Shown here: in pieces, positions 8,619 through 17,841 of the stretch
Position numbering within the stretch: the first letter of the stretch is position 1
Layout of the letters: every line of letters begins with the position of its first letter
Assembly (NCBI GenBank): GCA_964587625.1
Contig: CAZPLU010000009.1
Location: 1 to 64,000 of the forward strand
DNA: 64,000 nt
Direction: 5' to 3'
Origin: DAOPZJ01 sp964587625
GTDB taxonomy: Bacteria; Bacillota; Clostridia; Oscillospirales; JAKOTC01
Notes under the pieces: model-generated
What the model saw: the letters and a program-made list of their open reading frames with translations, nothing else
The model's database searches: none
Told to the model about the DNA's origin: nothing
Program-made: the position numbers and the translations under genes

Positions 8619-8697
8619 GAGCGATCACGCCGCAGTCCGTTTTTTCGTCAAACACGAAAACGGAACTTCCGAGAAGTTCCGCAGACGCCTGTTGTGT

Positions 8698-8937
8698 TCA
8701 ATTGCTTTTACTTCGAGTTTTGTCTTGTGTCCGCTGAACCAGACAACAAATGACGTCCTCGGGGGAGAGCACTCCGCGCTCCGGTTCCATCTCAGCCCAT
8801 TGTGCCTTGGCGTCGGGGTCATGGCTCGACATTCCCTCTATAATTGCCAACCCGATTTCCCTGCGCACTTCTTCGACGCTCACGCCGTTTAAGGCGGCCA
8901 CTCTTTCGAAAATACCCGCGATTTTTTCCTTGTCCAT
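8698..8937 (-). CDS. Small hypothetical protein (79 residues)
   Basis: A soluble 79-residue protein, mostly helical by composition, preceded by GAAGGAAGG about 10 nt before the ATG. The segment NGVSVEEVRREI..AI resembles small clostridial proteins sometimes labelled as Spo0A C-terminal-like, but I cannot confirm that and no DNA-binding helix is certain. It is a single gene converging on fba, with no informative partner. Confidence 0.6.
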   Translation of the reverse strand: MDKEKIAGIFERVAALNGVSVEEVRREIGLAIIEGMSSHDPDAKAQWAEMEPERGVLSPEDVICCLVQRTQDKTRSKSN

Positions 8938-9103
8938 ATGTTGTTTGCCTTCCTTCGCTAATGATATGTAAGGATTCGGGCGGTCCGCTTTCGCTGTGGG
9001 CGAACCGTTTCTACCCTACCGATTACTTACAATACCACATTCGAAGTAGCGAAAAATGTCGAATTATAAGACAAAACTAAATTTTATACCCAAAATTGAA
9101 TAT

Positions 9104-9763
9104 TTATAAAAGCCGCTGCCCGTTGATGAACACATAAAACCCCAAACCGAGTTTTTCGGACGCCTTGCGGCACAGGATCATACGCCCTAAAAAAATCTCA
9201 AGATATTCCAATGCAGAAAACCGCCCGGTGTCGATGGTCAGTTTCAACTCGACGGAGGTCTTATCGTCGCTGATGAGCGTCGTCGCTTTTTTAACCGAAT
9301 AATTGACGCGGTCGTGGATATCGAATTTCGTGACGTCGCGGTTGCGCACGCGGCTGCGGCGCACGTCGGTCTTGTCGGCCAGAATCAACGCGGCGGCGAC
9401 GGCGTTCACGGCCTCGGCGGTGCCCTCGTCGTGGTTGCCGATGGCGGTCACGATGGTCGCGATATCCTCGGGGTCTGCGCCCATGTTGTCCAAAATCCGA
9501 AACGCCATCACCGCGCCGCTCTGGGCGTGGTCGGCGCGGTTGACGAGGTTGCCGATGTCGTGCAGATACCCCGCGATCTGCGCCAGCTCGATCTCGCGCT
9601 CCGAATAGCCCAGCGTGGTCAAAATATATTTGGCTGTCGAAGCGACTTTGAACACATGCGAAAAGCTGTGCTCGGTGTAGCCGAGCGCGATCAGCGACTC
9701 GTCGGCGCGGGTGATGTAGGTCTTGACGGCTTGATTACTTTTTACCTGTTCGAATGTGATCAT
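9104..9763 (-). CDS. HD-domain phosphohydrolase
   Basis: A 219-residue cytoplasmic protein. The HD signature is complete: a first His in HSFSHVFKV (about residue 35), LHDIGN (about 68), a later NHDEG and ADKTD (about 110-130). HD-domain enzymes of this size hydrolyse phosphate esters, often of nucleotides, with a metal at the HD pair; the substrate is unknown. The C-terminal 80 residues (LKLTIDTGRFSALEYLEIF) are not assigned. The ATG at 9763 follows AGAGAGGA by about 11 nt. It lies downstream of dnaE but separated by 150 nt that carry a dispersed repeat, so cotranscription is uncertain. Confidence 0.8.
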   Translation of the reverse strand: MITFEQVKSNQAVKTYITRADESLIALGYTEHSFSHVFKVASTAKYILTTLGYSEREIELAQIAGYLHDIGNLVNRADHAQSGAVMAFRILDNMGADPEDIATIVTAIGNHDEGTAEAVNAVAAALILADKTDVRRSRVRNRDVTKFDIHDRVNYSVKKATTLISDDKTSVELKLTIDTGRFSALEYLEIFLGRMILCRKASEKLGLGFYVFINGQRLL

Positions 9764-9798
9764 TAAACTTTTATTCCTCTCTTTTATATACCAAAAGC

Positions 9799-9836
9799 TG
9801 TCATCCTGAGCGTGGAACCGAAGAATTTCGGACTGA
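9799..9836. repeat. Dispersed TGTCATCCTGAGCG repeat
   Basis: This segment begins TGTCATCCTGAGCG and ends TTTCGGACTGA. Related copies lie at 30119, 30301 and 57128, with a shorter one at 41227. All are intergenic. Confidence 0.6.
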
Positions 9837-9913
9837 AAACGGTTGAAAAATGGTTTTGCATATGTTGACGATCATCGCCGTATTTCCGGTTAGAATCTGT
9901 TTTAATCCGGATT

Positions 9914-12900
9914 TCAATTTACCAGTTTCACATTTTCCTCCCCGAGCAGCGACGTAAACTGCCGCAGCAGCCCGTCGGTGGGCGTGACCCACATGCTCCG
10001 GGGCGCCCGCACGAGCTTTTTGGCGTCTTTGAAATAACAATAAAGCGGCGTCTCCCCCGCGGAGAACTGGACGATGTATTTGACCTGCTCCATATTCGGG
10101 TCGTCTTTGGACAACAGTTGCAAATATAATCCCTTTTTTGCGTCGGATTCCGCCTCGGCGGATTCTTGCGGCGCGGGCGGCAGATTGGCCTCGTCGGGCG
10201 CTTTGATCGCGTCCGCGATCAGCTTGACCTCGAAGGCGTCCTGTTCCTCGGCGTCACTCTCGCGCACCGAAACCCGCCCCGAAAAGGAAAGCGCCCTGCC
10301 GCTCACCAATAAATCGGCGCTCTTTGCGTATAGTTCCGAAAACACCACGACCTCGATCCCCGCGGTCCTGTCCTCAATCGTGACAAAGGCCATGTTCTTC
10401 CCGTTTTTGCTCATCTTTACGGTTTTTGCCCCGACCACACCCAACAGTTCCATGCGTTTGCCGTCAAACTCCAAGGCGTTTTCACCGAGCAGTGCGGAGA
10501 TATCGGGAATGCGTTTTTTCCGCTTCAGCCCCTCGAATTTGTCGAGCGGGTGCGCCGACAGGAACATGCCGGTCACCTCGCGCTCCTGCGCCAAAATCTC
10601 ATCCTTTGAAAATTCGGCGACTTCGGGCAGTTCGGTCTCGGGCGGTTTTTCGTCGTTGTCGAACAGTCCCAACTGCCCCTCGACGTTTTCGCGGTCGCGC
10701 TCGGCGAGTTCCTCTAAAATCAACCCGGACGCGCTCATCATCGCCCGCCGCGAACCCGGCAGCGCGTCGAACGCCCCTGCCTTGATCAGCGATTCGAGCC
10801 CCCGGCTGTTCAGTTCCCGCCCGTACACCCGCGAGCAAAAATCATAAAACGAGCGATATGCCCCTTTGCGTTTTCGCTCCGTGACAATCAGATCGATCAC
10901 CGCGCTGCCGAGATTCTTGATCGCCAGCAGCCCGAACCGGATGCCGTTTTCGGCGGGCACGAAGGTCTTTTCGCTCTCGTTGATGTTCGGCGGATATATT
11001 TTCAGCCCGTGCCGCTTGCAATCCTCGATGTACAGCGTCGCCTTGGAATCGCCCATCATGCTCGAAATCAGCGCGGCCATGTATTGCTTGTAATGATGTG
11101 TGCGCAGATATGCCGTCTGGTAGGCGATCAGCGCGTAGGGCGCGGCGTGGCACTTGTTGAAGCCGTACCCCGCGAAGGTCTCCATATCGTCGAAAATCCG
11201 GTTGGCGATCCGTTCGTCAATCCCCATCGAAACCGCGCCCGGCACGATGATTTTCCCGTTCCCGTCTGTTTCGCCGCGCACGAACCGCTCGCGCTGGCGC
11301 ACCATCTCCTTTTGCCTTTTATGCGCCATCGCCCGGCGCACCAGATCGGCCTGCCCGTAGGAGAAGCCGGCCAAATCGCGGCAGACCTGCGTCACCTGCT
11401 CCTGATAGGCAAACACGCCGTTGGTCTCCTTGAGTGCGTCTTCGAGTTTGGGGTCGAGATAGCGGATGTTTTTTGGGTTGGCCCGCCCCGCCAGATATTG
11501 CGGGATGGCCTTCATCGGCCCCGGTCGGTACAGCGAAATCGCCAGCATCAGATCGTCGAGGTTTTTCGGCTTCATGTCGGAAAGCAGCTGCCGCATGCCG
11601 CCCGATTCAAGTTGGAAGATCCCGTCGGTGTCGCCCCTGCCGATCAGATTGTAGGTCTTGGGGTCGTTTTCCGGAATTTGATCGATGTTAAAATCCGGTT
11701 CGTGCTTGCGCGCCAGTTCGACCGCGTCGTGGATCACCGTCAGATACCGGAGCCCCAAAAAGTCGATTTTTAATAAACCCAGTTCCTCGAGGTAGTTCAT
11801 CGTATATTGCGTCACAACCGCCGAGCCGTTCAACGCCAGCGGCACGAGGCAGTAGGCCGGCTTGTCGGTGATCACGACGCCCGCCGCGTGTGTCGAGGCG
11901 TGGCGCGACATGCCCTCGAGTTCCTCGGCCGCCGCGACCAGTTCCGCGGCCTGCGGGTCGTTTTCGCACTGCTGTTTCAACTGGCTGCCCGGCGCGTTGT
12001 AGGCGTCCCCGATCGTGCCGAACATCGAGTGCGGGATCTTTTTGGCGATCGCGTCGACGGCGGCGTAGCTCATCCCCAGCGCCCGCCCGACGTCCCGGAT
12101 CGCCGCCCGCGCCTTCATCGTGCCGAACGTGACGATCTGGGCGACGTGTTCCGCACCGTATTTTGCGATCACATAGTCGATGACCTCCTGCCTGCGCTCC
12201 TGGCAGAAGTCGATGTCGAAGTCGGGCATACTCACGCGCTCGGGGTTCAAAAACCGCTCGAACATCAGGTTATAGCGCAGCGGGTCGACGCCTGTAATGC
12301 CCAAACAATACCCCGTCAGCGAGCTCGCGCCCGAGCCGCGCCCCGGCCCGACCGGGATTCCGCGCGATTTGGCATAGGAGATAAAATCGGCGACGATCAA
12401 AAAATAATCGGTGAAGCCCATCTTCTCGATGGTCTCAAGCTCATACTCCAGCCGTTTTTGCGCCTCTTCGCGGTTTTGCGCTTTATACCGCTCCGCCAGC
12501 CCTTCTTGGGATAACTTTTTCAAATATTCGAAATGCGTGAATCCGGCGGGTACCTCAAAGTGCGGTAATTTGGTCCTGCCGAACTCAAATTCAAAATTGC
12601 ACTTTTCGGCGACCTCCGCGGTGTTCGCGACCGCCTCGGGCGCAAAATCAAACCGCTCCGCCATCTCCGCCTCGGACTTCAAATAAAATTCCTTGGTCGG
12701 GAACTCCATCGCCGACGGGTCGTTGACATTGGTGTTGGTCTGGATGCAGACCAAAATCTGCTGCGCGCGGGCGTCGGACTTATCCACATAATGCACGTCG
12801 TTGGTGGCGACCACCTTGATTCCGAGCCGTTTCGCGATCTTCATGATCCCGGCGTTGATATTTTTTTGCTCGGCGATGCCCTGATCCTGCATCTCGAGGT

Positions 12901-13405
12901 AATAATCGTCGCCGAACACCGATTTATACCAAACGGCGGCCTCGAGCGCGCCCGTAAAATCGTTTTGGCGCAATTTGGCCGCGACCTCGCCGAACATGCA
13001 GGCCGACAGCGCGACCAGCCCCTCGGCATGGTCTTTGATCAACTCCTTATCGATGCGCGGGCGGTTGTAAAACCCCTCCATCCACCCTTTGGAAATCATA
13101 TAGATTAAATTTTGGTAGCCGATCTCGTTTTTGCACAGCAAGATCAGGTGTTGCGAGGCCTCATCGCTCTTTTGCTTGTCCGACCTCGCCCTCGGCGCGA
13201 CATAGGCCTCGCAGCCGATGATCGGCTTGATTCCGGCGGATTTGGCGGCCTTAAAAAACTCGACCGCGCCGAACATATTCCCGTGGTCGGTGACGGCGAC
13301 GGCGGTCTGCCCCAATTGCTTGCAGCGTTCAAGCAGCTTGCCGAAGCGGCACGCGCCGTCGAGCAAACTGTATTCGCTGTGCAGATGCAAATGGACAAAG
13401 CTCAC
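9914..13405 (-). CDS. dnaE: DNA polymerase III alpha subunit
   Basis: The 1163-residue replicative polymerase subunit of DnaE type. The PHP domain starts at residue 1 (VHLHLHSEYSLLDG, VTDHGNMFG), followed by the C-family polymerase core with the catalytic acids in PDFDIDF (near residue 400) and GPGRGSGASS; the fingers, a helix-hairpin-helix region (AGYGFNKCHAAPYA) and a C-terminal OB fold complete it. Length is normal for DnaE and differs from Gram-positive PolC. The start is a GTG with AAAGGAGGG 10 nt upstream, and its first bases overlap the whiA stop (GTGA, 4-nt overlap), so translation is probably coupled. It is the last gene of the hprK operon. Confidence 0.97.
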   Translation of the reverse strand: MSFVHLHLHSEYSLLDGACRFGKLLERCKQLGQTAVAVTDHGNMFGAVEFFKAAKSAGIKPIIGCEAYVAPRARSDKQKSDEASQHLILLCKNEIGYQNLIYMISKGWMEGFYNRPRIDKELIKDHAEGLVALSACMFGEVAAKLRQNDFTGALEAAVWYKSVFGDDYYLEMQDQGIAEQKNINAGIMKIAKRLGIKVVATNDVHYVDKSDARAQQILVCIQTNTNVNDPSAMEFPTKEFYLKSEAEMAERFDFAPEAVANTAEVAEKCNFEFEFGRTKLPHFEVPAGFTHFEYLKKLSQEGLAERYKAQNREEAQKRLEYELETIEKMGFTDYFLIVADFISYAKSRGIPVGPGRGSGASSLTGYCLGITGVDPLRYNLMFERFLNPERVSMPDFDIDFCQERRQEVIDYVIAKYGAEHVAQIVTFGTMKARAAIRDVGRALGMSYAAVDAIAKKIPHSMFGTIGDAYNAPGSQLKQQCENDPQAAELVAAAEELEGMSRHASTHAAGVVITDKPAYCLVPLALNGSAVVTQYTMNYLEELGLLKIDFLGLRYLTVIHDAVELARKHEPDFNIDQIPENDPKTYNLIGRGDTDGIFQLESGGMRQLLSDMKPKNLDDLMLAISLYRPGPMKAIPQYLAGRANPKNIRYLDPKLEDALKETNGVFAYQEQVTQVCRDLAGFSYGQADLVRRAMAHKRQKEMVRQRERFVRGETDGNGKIIVPGAVSMGIDERIANRIFDDMETFAGYGFNKCHAAPYALIAYQTAYLRTHHYKQYMAALISSMMGDSKATLYIEDCKRHGLKIYPPNINESEKTFVPAENGIRFGLLAIKNLGSAVIDLIVTERKRKGAYRSFYDFCSRVYGRELNSRGLESLIKAGAFDALPGSRRAMMSASGLILEELAERDRENVEGQLGLFDNDEKPPETELPEVAEFSKDEILAQEREVTGMFLSAHPLDKFEGLKRKKRIPDISALLGENALEFDGKRMELLGVVGAKTVKMSKNGKNMAFVTIEDRTAGIEVVVFSELYAKSADLLVSGRALSFSGRVSVRESDAEEQDAFEVKLIADAIKAPDEANLPPAPQESAEAESDAKKGLYLQLLSKDDPNMEQVKYIVQFSAGETPLYCYFKDAKKLVRAPRSMWVTPTDGLLRQFTSLLGEENVKLVN

Positions 13406-14406
13406 GGTGCGTCGCCCTCCTTTACCGCGAGTTCCTCGGCGATTTTTACAATTTTCATCAGCCGGTGGTTGACTCCGCTGCGCCCCAGACCCAATAAAAC
13501 ACCGAGTTCCGAGAGTGAGGCGTCGTCGTTTTCTATGCGCGCTGAAGCCGCCGCCCGCAGCGGGGGCGGCAGATAATCGATGCCGCGTTTTTGAACAATG
13601 TATTGAATCGCCGCGATCTGCCGCGCGGCGGCGTCCCTCGATTTGCCCAAGTTTGCCGCGTCAAAGTTCATCTGGCGGTTCAAGTTGTTCGAGATGTCGC
13701 GGCGGATGCGCAGGTTCGAGAGTTCGAACATCGCCCCGGTGTCGCCGAGCGCGGCGAGCAGATATTCGATCTGTTCGCCGTCCTTGAAATAGACCGCCCA
13801 TTTTTCGCCGCGTCTGGTGCATAACGGTTGAAATTCAAGCGTCTTTAATAACCGCGACAGTTCCGCCGCCGCCCGCTCGGTCAACCCCCAAAATTCCAAA
13901 TGAAAATCCCGCGCGGGATCCGCCGCAAGCCCGGTCGAGACAAACGCCCCGCGCAAAAAATGCCGCGCCGCCTCGGGGTTTTCAAACAGCGTTCCGTCCA
14001 ACGCGCCGTCCCCGTTGAACGAACAAAACACCCTGAATATGTCTTCTCTCGACTGTTCGACGGGTTGCGCGAAATCCGCCGTGTTCAATGCCCGCATCGG
14101 GTCGGCAAAACGCTTCGCCCCGGGCGACCGCGCCGGTTTCAAGCGATACTCACGCTCTGTGGGGCGTTGCAGCGTGGAACGCAGTCCGGTCGAGCGCAAC
14201 TCCATCGGTAAAATCCGGCCCGTCTCACGTTCGAAAATGTCTCCGAGCGCCATCACCGCTCCGAGAATCTCGGTTCGCAACAGGGTCTTTTTTTGATTTT
14301 GCCGTCCCGCATGTAAAAACAACAGTCCGCTGCCAAACGCCCGTCCGTATTGCACAGGCGTCGGCAATTCGCAGAGTTTGGTTTTCACCTCATTGCAAAA
14401 CGACAT
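13402..14406 (-). CDS. whiA: WhiA, sporulation/cell-division DNA-binding protein
   Basis: A 334-residue protein: an N-terminal degenerate LAGLIDADG homing-endonuclease fold and a C-terminal helix-turn-helix (SLSELGVLLGLGRSGVNHRLMKI, residues about 290-315). WhiA controls sporulation in actinobacteria and affects division and chromosome segregation in Firmicutes. In most Firmicutes whiA follows rapZ and yvcK (the gluconeogenesis factor); here both are missing and murB precedes it directly. The ATG at 14406 has TTTGGAG about 8 nt upstream. It lies 5 nt after the murB stop and overlaps dnaE by 4 nt. Confidence 0.93.
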   Translation of the reverse strand: MSFCNEVKTKLCELPTPVQYGRAFGSGLLFLHAGRQNQKKTLLRTEILGAVMALGDIFERETGRILPMELRSTGLRSTLQRPTEREYRLKPARSPGAKRFADPMRALNTADFAQPVEQSREDIFRVFCSFNGDGALDGTLFENPEAARHFLRGAFVSTGLAADPARDFHLEFWGLTERAAAELSRLLKTLEFQPLCTRRGEKWAVYFKDGEQIEYLLAALGDTGAMFELSNLRIRRDISNNLNRQMNFDAANLGKSRDAAARQIAAIQYIVQKRGIDYLPPPLRAAASARIENDDASLSELGVLLGLGRSGVNHRLMKIVKIAEELAVKEGDAP

Positions 14407-14411
14407 CTTTT

Positions 14412-15311
14412 TTACTCCAAAAACCTGATCTCGCACACCAGCTCGACGCCGTTGCGCCGCTTGATCTCGTCTTGCACCATTGCAATCAGCGCCTTGACAT
14501 CCTTCGCGGTCGCGCCGCCCGTGTTGACGATGAAGCCCGCGTGCTTTTCACTGATTTGCGCGCCGCCGACGCGCTTCCCTTTCAATCCGGCCTGCTCGAT
14601 CAACGCGCCGACGTAAAAACCCTGCGGCCGCTTAAACACGCTGCCCGCGTTCGGATATTCCAGCGGCTGCTTGTCACATCGGCGGCGCCAAATTTCAACC
14701 ATTTCTGCCGCAATCTGTTCGCCGTTACCCGGAACAAGCTCGAATTTCGCCCATAAAATCAATAAACCCTTATCGGTGAAAAAACTGCGCCGATAGCCGA
14801 ATCCGAGTTCTTCTTTTTCCGATGTTTTCATCTCGCCGTCCGTGTCGCAATAACCAACCTCGGTCACCGCGTCTTTCAGCTCTCCGCCGTAGGCCCCCGC
14901 GTTCATATAGACCCCGCCGCCGACACTGCCCGGAATCCCGAACGCAAATTCCAGCCCCGACAGCCGGTTGGCCTGTGCGAAGCGGCACAGCCCGGTCAAA
15001 GAGCCGCCCGCCTGCGCCGTGATGATGTTGCCCGTGACGCTCAAACCGCCCATCTTTTCGCCGATTCGGATGATAACGCCGTCATATCCCTCGTCCGCAA
15101 CCAGCAGATCGCTGCCGCGCCCCATGACCGTGTGTCTGATTCCGTTTGCGGCGCAAAATCCGAGCAGCAAAGCCGCTTTTTCGGGCGTGTCGGGCTCGGA
15201 AAACAGAGCCGCAGGGCCGCCGATGCGAAAACTCGTGTGTTCGCTCAGCGGCTCGTTGATCCGATAATTGATTTTTTCCCGCTCGCAGAAAAAGGCCGCT
15301 TTTCCGATCAA
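14412..15311 (-). CDS. murB: UDP-N-acetylenolpyruvoylglucosamine reductase
   Basis: A 299-residue FAD enzyme that reduces UDP-GlcNAc-enolpyruvate to UDP-MurNAc in peptidoglycan precursor synthesis. Visible motifs: SFRIGGPA near the start, the FAD-binding GRGSDLLVADEGYDG, IPGSVGGGVYMNAGAYGGE, GYRRSFF and the catalytic-serine strand NAGSVFKRP, then GGAQISEKHAGFIVN. The likely start is TTG at 15311: AAGGAGG lies 5 nt before it and the resulting length equals the family norm. The frame runs further upstream through the kinase gene, but that part is a shadow. The start lies 10 nt after the preceding kinase stop. Confidence 0.93.
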   Translation of the reverse strand: MIGKAAFFCEREKINYRINEPLSEHTSFRIGGPAALFSEPDTPEKAALLLGFCAANGIRHTVMGRGSDLLVADEGYDGVIIRIGEKMGGLSVTGNIITAQAGGSLTGLCRFAQANRLSGLEFAFGIPGSVGGGVYMNAGAYGGELKDAVTEVGYCDTDGEMKTSEKEELGFGYRRSFFTDKGLLILWAKFELVPGNGEQIAAEMVEIWRRRCDKQPLEYPNAGSVFKRPQGFYVGALIEQAGLKGKRVGGAQISEKHAGFIVNTGGATAKDVKALIAMVQDEIKRRNGVELVCEIRFLE

Positions 15312-15321
15312 AATGCCCTCC

Positions 15322-16290
15322 TTATTCGGGATGTCCCGAACGAATGTTTCCCAAAAAAGCCGCGCCGATGATGCCCGCATCGTTGCCGAGCACGGCCGCG
15401 ACGATTCCGGTCTGGGGGATGCCGCTCCGGCTGTAGGTCTCTTTTGAAATCCGAGCCCGCAGCGGTTCGAGCAAAAACGCCCCTTCTTTTGAAATCCCGC
15501 CGCCGATGCAAAACACCTCCGGCTGGAAGATGTTGATGAGATTGACGATGCCGCAAGCCAAATAGTCGAGGTATTTGTCCCAGACCTCCCGCGCGGCTTC
15601 GTCGCCCTTGCGCACGCCGTCACAGGCGGTCTTGCCGCCGGCGTTGTCGAGGTTGCCGCCGACGAGCTTCCACATGACCGAGCCCGGGTGCTTTTGCATG
15701 CCCAACTTGGTCATCTTGATCATGCCGGTCGCAGACGAGTAGGACTCAAAACAGCCCTTGCGTCCGCAGGTACAGGGCCAGCCGTCCTTTTCGATGACCA
15801 TATGCCCCAGTTCCGCGCCCGCGTAGTTGAATCCGGCATAAATCTTTTCGTCGATGATGATGCCGCCGCCGACGCCTGTGCCCAAAGTGATCGCGATCAG
15901 GTCTTTCACGCCCCTGCCCGCGCCCGCCAGCATTTCGCCGTAAGCCGCCGCGTTGCCGTCGTTTTCGACATAGGTCTTGACGCCGAGTCCTTTTTCGACA
16001 AGATCGACGATGGGGACGTTGTTAAATCCGAGGTTGTTGTTATAGATAATCGTGCCGCTCTCGGGTTCGATCGAACCCGGCGCACCGATGCCGGCCCACC
16101 GGATGTCTTTTATCGTCAATCCGGCGTTTTGCACAGCTGCCTTGGCGGCGCTGACCATATCGGCTGCGACCGCCTCCGCGGATCTGGGCAGGTTGGTCTT
16201 GGCCGCGCCCCTGCCGACAATTTTAAAATTTTCATCACACACGCCGGCCGCGATATTGGTGCCGCCGAGATCGATTCCGATATAGTACAT
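15322..16290 (-). CDS. glcK: ROK-family glucokinase
   Basis: A 322-residue sugar kinase, most like ROK glucokinases (ATP + glucose to glucose 6-phosphate). It has the ATP-binding IGIDLGGTNIAAGV at the N-terminus, catalytic YVENDGNAAA, the second phosphate loop LGTGVGGGII, and the ROK zinc motif GHMVIE...CTCGRKGCFESYSS. No N-terminal helix-turn-helix is present, so it is an enzyme and not a ROK repressor. The ATG follows AAAGGACGG by about 7 nt. It sits between hprK and murB in the operon, linking sugar entry and carbon control. Confidence 0.9.
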   Translation of the reverse strand: MYYIGIDLGGTNIAAGVCDENFKIVGRGAAKTNLPRSAEAVAADMVSAAKAAVQNAGLTIKDIRWAGIGAPGSIEPESGTIIYNNNLGFNNVPIVDLVEKGLGVKTYVENDGNAAAYGEMLAGAGRGVKDLIAITLGTGVGGGIIIDEKIYAGFNYAGAELGHMVIEKDGWPCTCGRKGCFESYSSATGMIKMTKLGMQKHPGSVMWKLVGGNLDNAGGKTACDGVRKGDEAAREVWDKYLDYLACGIVNLINIFQPEVFCIGGGISKEGAFLLEPLRARISKETYSRSGIPQTGIVAAVLGNDAGIIGAAFLGNIRSGHPE

Positions 16291-16349
16291 GCTTTTTTCC
16301 GTCCTTTTATGATTGTTATTTCTTTCACCTGTTTAACCATTTTGCTTGT

Positions 16350-17285
16350 TCATCCCCCGGAGTCCTCCGTGTCCATTCCGAGCTGCTTCATCAGCTCCCC
16401 GGTGGGGTTATAGCCGAACTTCTTGTCGCGGTTGTTCATCGCGGCGGTCTCGATGATGATGGCGAGGTTTCGGCCGGACTTGATCGGAATGGTCAGACAG
16501 GGAACCGAAATACCCAAGATGTCGATGGTCTGATTGCCGACGCCGAGGCGGTCATAAATTTTTTCCGAATCCCACGGCTCCATCTCGATCACCATATCGA
16601 TTTTTTCGGTGGCCTTGACCGCGCCCATGCCGAACAGGCGGCGCACGTTGACCACGCCGATGCCGCGCAGCTCGATAAAATGCCGGATGTTTTCGGGCGA
16701 CGAGCCGACCAGCGTCTTATTGGACACGCGCCGGATCTCCACCGCGTCGTCGGCGATCAGGCGGTGTCCGCGTTTGATGAGCTCCACGGCGGTCTCACTC
16801 TTGCCGACCCCGCTGTCTCCCAGCAGCAAAACACCCTCGCCCGAGACCTCGACCAAAACACCGTGGCGGGTGATGCGCGGAGCCAACTCCACATTCAACA
16901 GCGCGATCAGCGCGGCCATGAACTGAGAGGTCTGGTCGGCGGTTTTCAGCAGCGCCACGCCGTATTTTTCCGCCGCTCCGACAAACTCCGGCATCGGATC
17001 GATGTCCCGCGTAAAAATGACCGCGACGGGTTTTTTCGCCATAAACGCATCCGCGCTTTCGGCGCGCTGTTCGGCGGGCATGTTTTTGCAATAGGTATGC
17101 TCGACCAGCCCGATGATCTGAATGCGGGTGCTGTCAAAAAACTCAAAAAACCCAAGCATTTGAAGGCCGGGGCGATTGACCTCGCACGACGAGATAAAAA
17201 TTTGTTCCGCATCATCCGGCAGCGCCACCGGAACAAGGCCGAACTCATGGATCAGTTTTGATAATTTCACCGTATATATACCCAA
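16350..17285 (-). CDS. hprK: HPr kinase/phosphorylase
   Basis: A 311-residue bifunctional enzyme that phosphorylates HPr at the regulatory serine and reverses it, controlling CcpA-type catabolite repression. The P-loop GDSGVGKSE (about residue 155), the downstream LIADDAVEI and the HPrK signature region (RGIGVVNVRRLFG) are present. The start is uncertain: TTG at 17285 is 8 nt from AAAGGGG, while the GTG at 17294 touches that site. It is the first gene of the operon, and the promoter at 17309-17337 leaves a leader of only about 15-20 nt. Confidence 0.93.
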   Translation of the reverse strand: MGIYTVKLSKLIHEFGLVPVALPDDAEQIFISSCEVNRPGLQMLGFFEFFDSTRIQIIGLVEHTYCKNMPAEQRAESADAFMAKKPVAVIFTRDIDPMPEFVGAAEKYGVALLKTADQTSQFMAALIALLNVELAPRITRHGVLVEVSGEGVLLLGDSGVGKSETAVELIKRGHRLIADDAVEIRRVSNKTLVGSSPENIRHFIELRGIGVVNVRRLFGMGAVKATEKIDMVIEMEPWDSEKIYDRLGVGNQTIDILGISVPCLTIPIKSGRNLAIIIETAAMNNRDKKFGYNPTGELMKQLGMDTEDSGG

Positions 17286-17308
17286 TTGCAGCACCCCTTT
17301 CTTTTCAA

Positions 17309-17337
17309 ATTATACAATATTTCCTGCGGGTTTTCAA
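17309..17337 (-). promoter_or_regulatory. Promoter of the hprK-glcK-murB-whiA-dnaE operon
   Basis: On the minus strand TTGAAA (complement of 17332-17337), 17-nt spacer, perfect TATAAT (complement of 17309-17314). The expected transcription start is about 17302, immediately before the ribosome site of hprK. Confidence 0.8.
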
Positions 17338-17340
17338 CTC

Positions 17341-17796
17341 CTATATGCGCTTCAATTCCGGTTTTACGCCGCCGTCCTTCAGTTCAAGCACGGCATAGGT
17401 CTGCACGGCGCGGTATTTGAGCGTGCCCGGGCAAATGACACAGACGCCGTTGACAAATTCGATATTCGGCTCGTGCGTATGCCCGTGCAAAACCACCTTG
17501 GCCTGGTATTTCACCGCCAGCCTCACCGCGTCGGCAATCCCGTAAAATTCTTCCCCGTGCAAAGCCGCGATCCGCACGCCCTCGAGGATTCGAATGTCAT
17601 TTCGTGGCAGCGCCGAGGTCATGTCACAGTTGCCGCGCACGCCGACGCGCAAAACGCCCGGCTCGAGCGCGGCGAACGCAAAATCCCGCCAGCCGTCGCC
17701 GAGGTGATAAAACCCGTCGGCGTCATGATTTTGTGCAATCACTTTTTCCACGGCCGCGGCGTTCCCGTGGCTGTCGGACATCGCGACAATCTTCAT
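17341..17796 (-). CDS. YfcE/MJ0936-type metallophosphoesterase
   Basis: A compact 151-residue calcineurin-like phosphodiesterase. All metal-binding motifs are present: SDSHGN, HLGDGWRD, VRGNCD, LHGEEF and HGHTHEP. Small enzymes of this group hydrolyse phosphodiesters in vitro; the natural substrate is unknown. In many Firmicutes the gene follows the RNase PH / nucleotidase genes, but not here. The ATG at 17796 follows GGAGCGGG; the longer frame upstream overlaps two rightward genes and is a shadow. Its stop lies directly next to the -35 box of the hprK promoter. Confidence 0.88.
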   Translation of the reverse strand: MKIVAMSDSHGNAAAVEKVIAQNHDADGFYHLGDGWRDFAFAALEPGVLRVGVRGNCDMTSALPRNDIRILEGVRIAALHGEEFYGIADAVRLAVKYQAKVVLHGHTHEPNIEFVNGVCVICPGTLKYRAVQTYAVLELKDGGVKPELKRI

Positions 17797-17841
17797 AATC
17801 CCGCTCCATTCCGCATATTCATTCCAAAAGGAGATGATCTC

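Noticed and set aside
7582..8655. 357-codon frame on the minus strand across fba
   Set aside because: Antisense shadow of the aldolase gene in GC-rich codons; the fba protein is unmistakable.
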